NCBI GenBank assembly: GCA_020444005.1
Contig: JAHLLU010000166.1
Location: 1 to 5,146, forward strand
Direction of reading: 5' to 3'
Source of the DNA: an archaeon
GTDB taxonomy: Archaea; Thermoproteota; Bathyarchaeia; TCS64
DNA length: 5,146 nt
Shown here: piece after piece, positions 4,942 to 5,146 of the stretch
Layout: every line of letters starts with the position of its first letter
Numbering within the stretch: the stretch's first letter is position 1
Translations under genes and position numbers: made by a program
The notes under the pieces: generated by a model
Database searches by the model: none
What the model was told of the DNA's origin: nothing
What the model saw: only the letters and a program-made list of their open reading frames with translations

Positions 4942-5146
4942 GTGACAAAACCTAACAAGACCGTTGACGCGAGAGGCTTAAGCTGCCCTATGCCAATCAC
5001 CAAATCAATGCAAGCCATCAAAAAGATCAAGGTTGGTCAGATTCTCGAAATCCTCACCACCGATCCCGGCAGCAAGAACGATATTCCCATATGGGCAAAA
5101 GCCACCAAGCAAGAATTGTTATCTTTTGAGGAGCTTGGTCCAGAGA
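4942..5146 (+). CDS. TusA/SirA-family sulfur carrier (3' end cut)
   Basis: Sixty-eight codons are visible before the window ends. The family is recognised by VDARGLSCPMPITKSMQAI (8-26), where the CPxP motif holds Cys15, the residue that carries persulfide sulfur, and by a KVGQILEILTTDPGSKNDIP stretch (31-50), which forms the second strand and turn. TusA-type proteins relay sulfur to tRNA thiolation, molybdenum cofactor or other acceptors in the cytoplasm. The usual length is about 75-80 residues, so only the last few are missing. The GTG start is forced, because an in-frame TAA lies directly before it (4939-4941). GGAGATGG (4927-4934) provides a ribosome binding site. The gene is separated from the membrane module by a terminator, so it is probably expressed independently. 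The acceptor pathway cannot be determined here. A link to the MobB gene 2.7 kb upstream is only speculative. Confidence 0.88.
   Translation, partial: MTKPNKTVDARGLSCPMPITKSMQAIKKIKVGQILEILTTDPGSKNDIPIWAKATKQELLSFEELGPE

Noticed and set aside
4719..4955. A 78-codon frame running across the end of the DUF4386 gene and the terminator
   Set aside because: It overlaps two better-supported frames, reads through the hairpin, and its product has no recognisable domain. Only a short piece (DCLKCLETG) may be the shifted continuation of the DUF4013-like gene.
1..5146. CRISPR array, insertion sequence or defence island
   Set aside because: No spacer-like regular repeats, transposase, terminal inverted repeats or known defence proteins were seen. 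The 19-bp periodic repeat has no spacers and is too short and divergent for CRISPR.

Overview
The window is archaeal chromosomal DNA. The signs are exact archaeal TATA boxes (TTTATATA) at the right distance from starts, mostly leaderless-looking genes, a tRNA-Arg preceded by a boxA-like element, and an XPF/ERCC4 nuclease in the short form that lacks a helicase. Euryarchaeota usually carry the helicase-fused Hef, whereas TACK, Asgard and Thermoplasmata lineages tend to carry the short form. That makes an uncultured TACK/Asgard-like or Thermoplasmata-like lineage plausible, but the sequence alone does not fix it.

Layout. 1-137: non-coding left edge with a G-run, a small hairpin and the 3' flank of the first gene. 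138-1460 (-): a beta-CASP metallo-beta-lactamase RNase of the RNase J/CPSF superfamily, apparently missing a short N-terminal segment. 1461-1534: a divergent promoter gap. 1535-3009 (+): a two-gene operon with an ATGA overlap, made of MobB fused to a four-cysteine Fe-S domain and an XPF-type ERCC4 nuclease with a tandem HhH domain. 3054-3129 (+): tRNA-Arg(CCG) with encoded CCA. 3130-3891 (-): a TetR regulator whose stop codon touches the tRNA 3' end. 3892-4024: a divergent AT-rich control region with two identical TATA boxes, a 21-bp operator-like dyad lying over one of them, and a 19-bp periodic repeat. 4025-4738 (+): a six-TM DUF4386-like membrane protein. 4735-4860 (+): a 41-residue ORF resembling only the N-terminus of a DUF4013-like membrane protein, followed by a hairpin terminator. 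4942-5146 (+): a TusA-family sulfur carrier cut by the window end.

How the genes relate. The left half is housekeeping: RNA decay, molybdenum cofactor maturation, DNA repair and translation. The right half looks like a small regulated membrane module, in which a TetR repressor probably controls the divergent DUF4386/DUF4013 pair through the dyad on its TATA box. Its inducer and physiological role cannot be read from the sequence. A second pattern runs across genes: blocks of a hundred to several hundred bases carry an extreme A/C (amino) versus G/T (keto) third-position bias and switch abruptly within genes.

I found no CRISPR array, insertion sequence or clear defence system. The most notable items are the control region, the truncated DUF4013-like gene, the shortened RNase and the mosaic strand bias.
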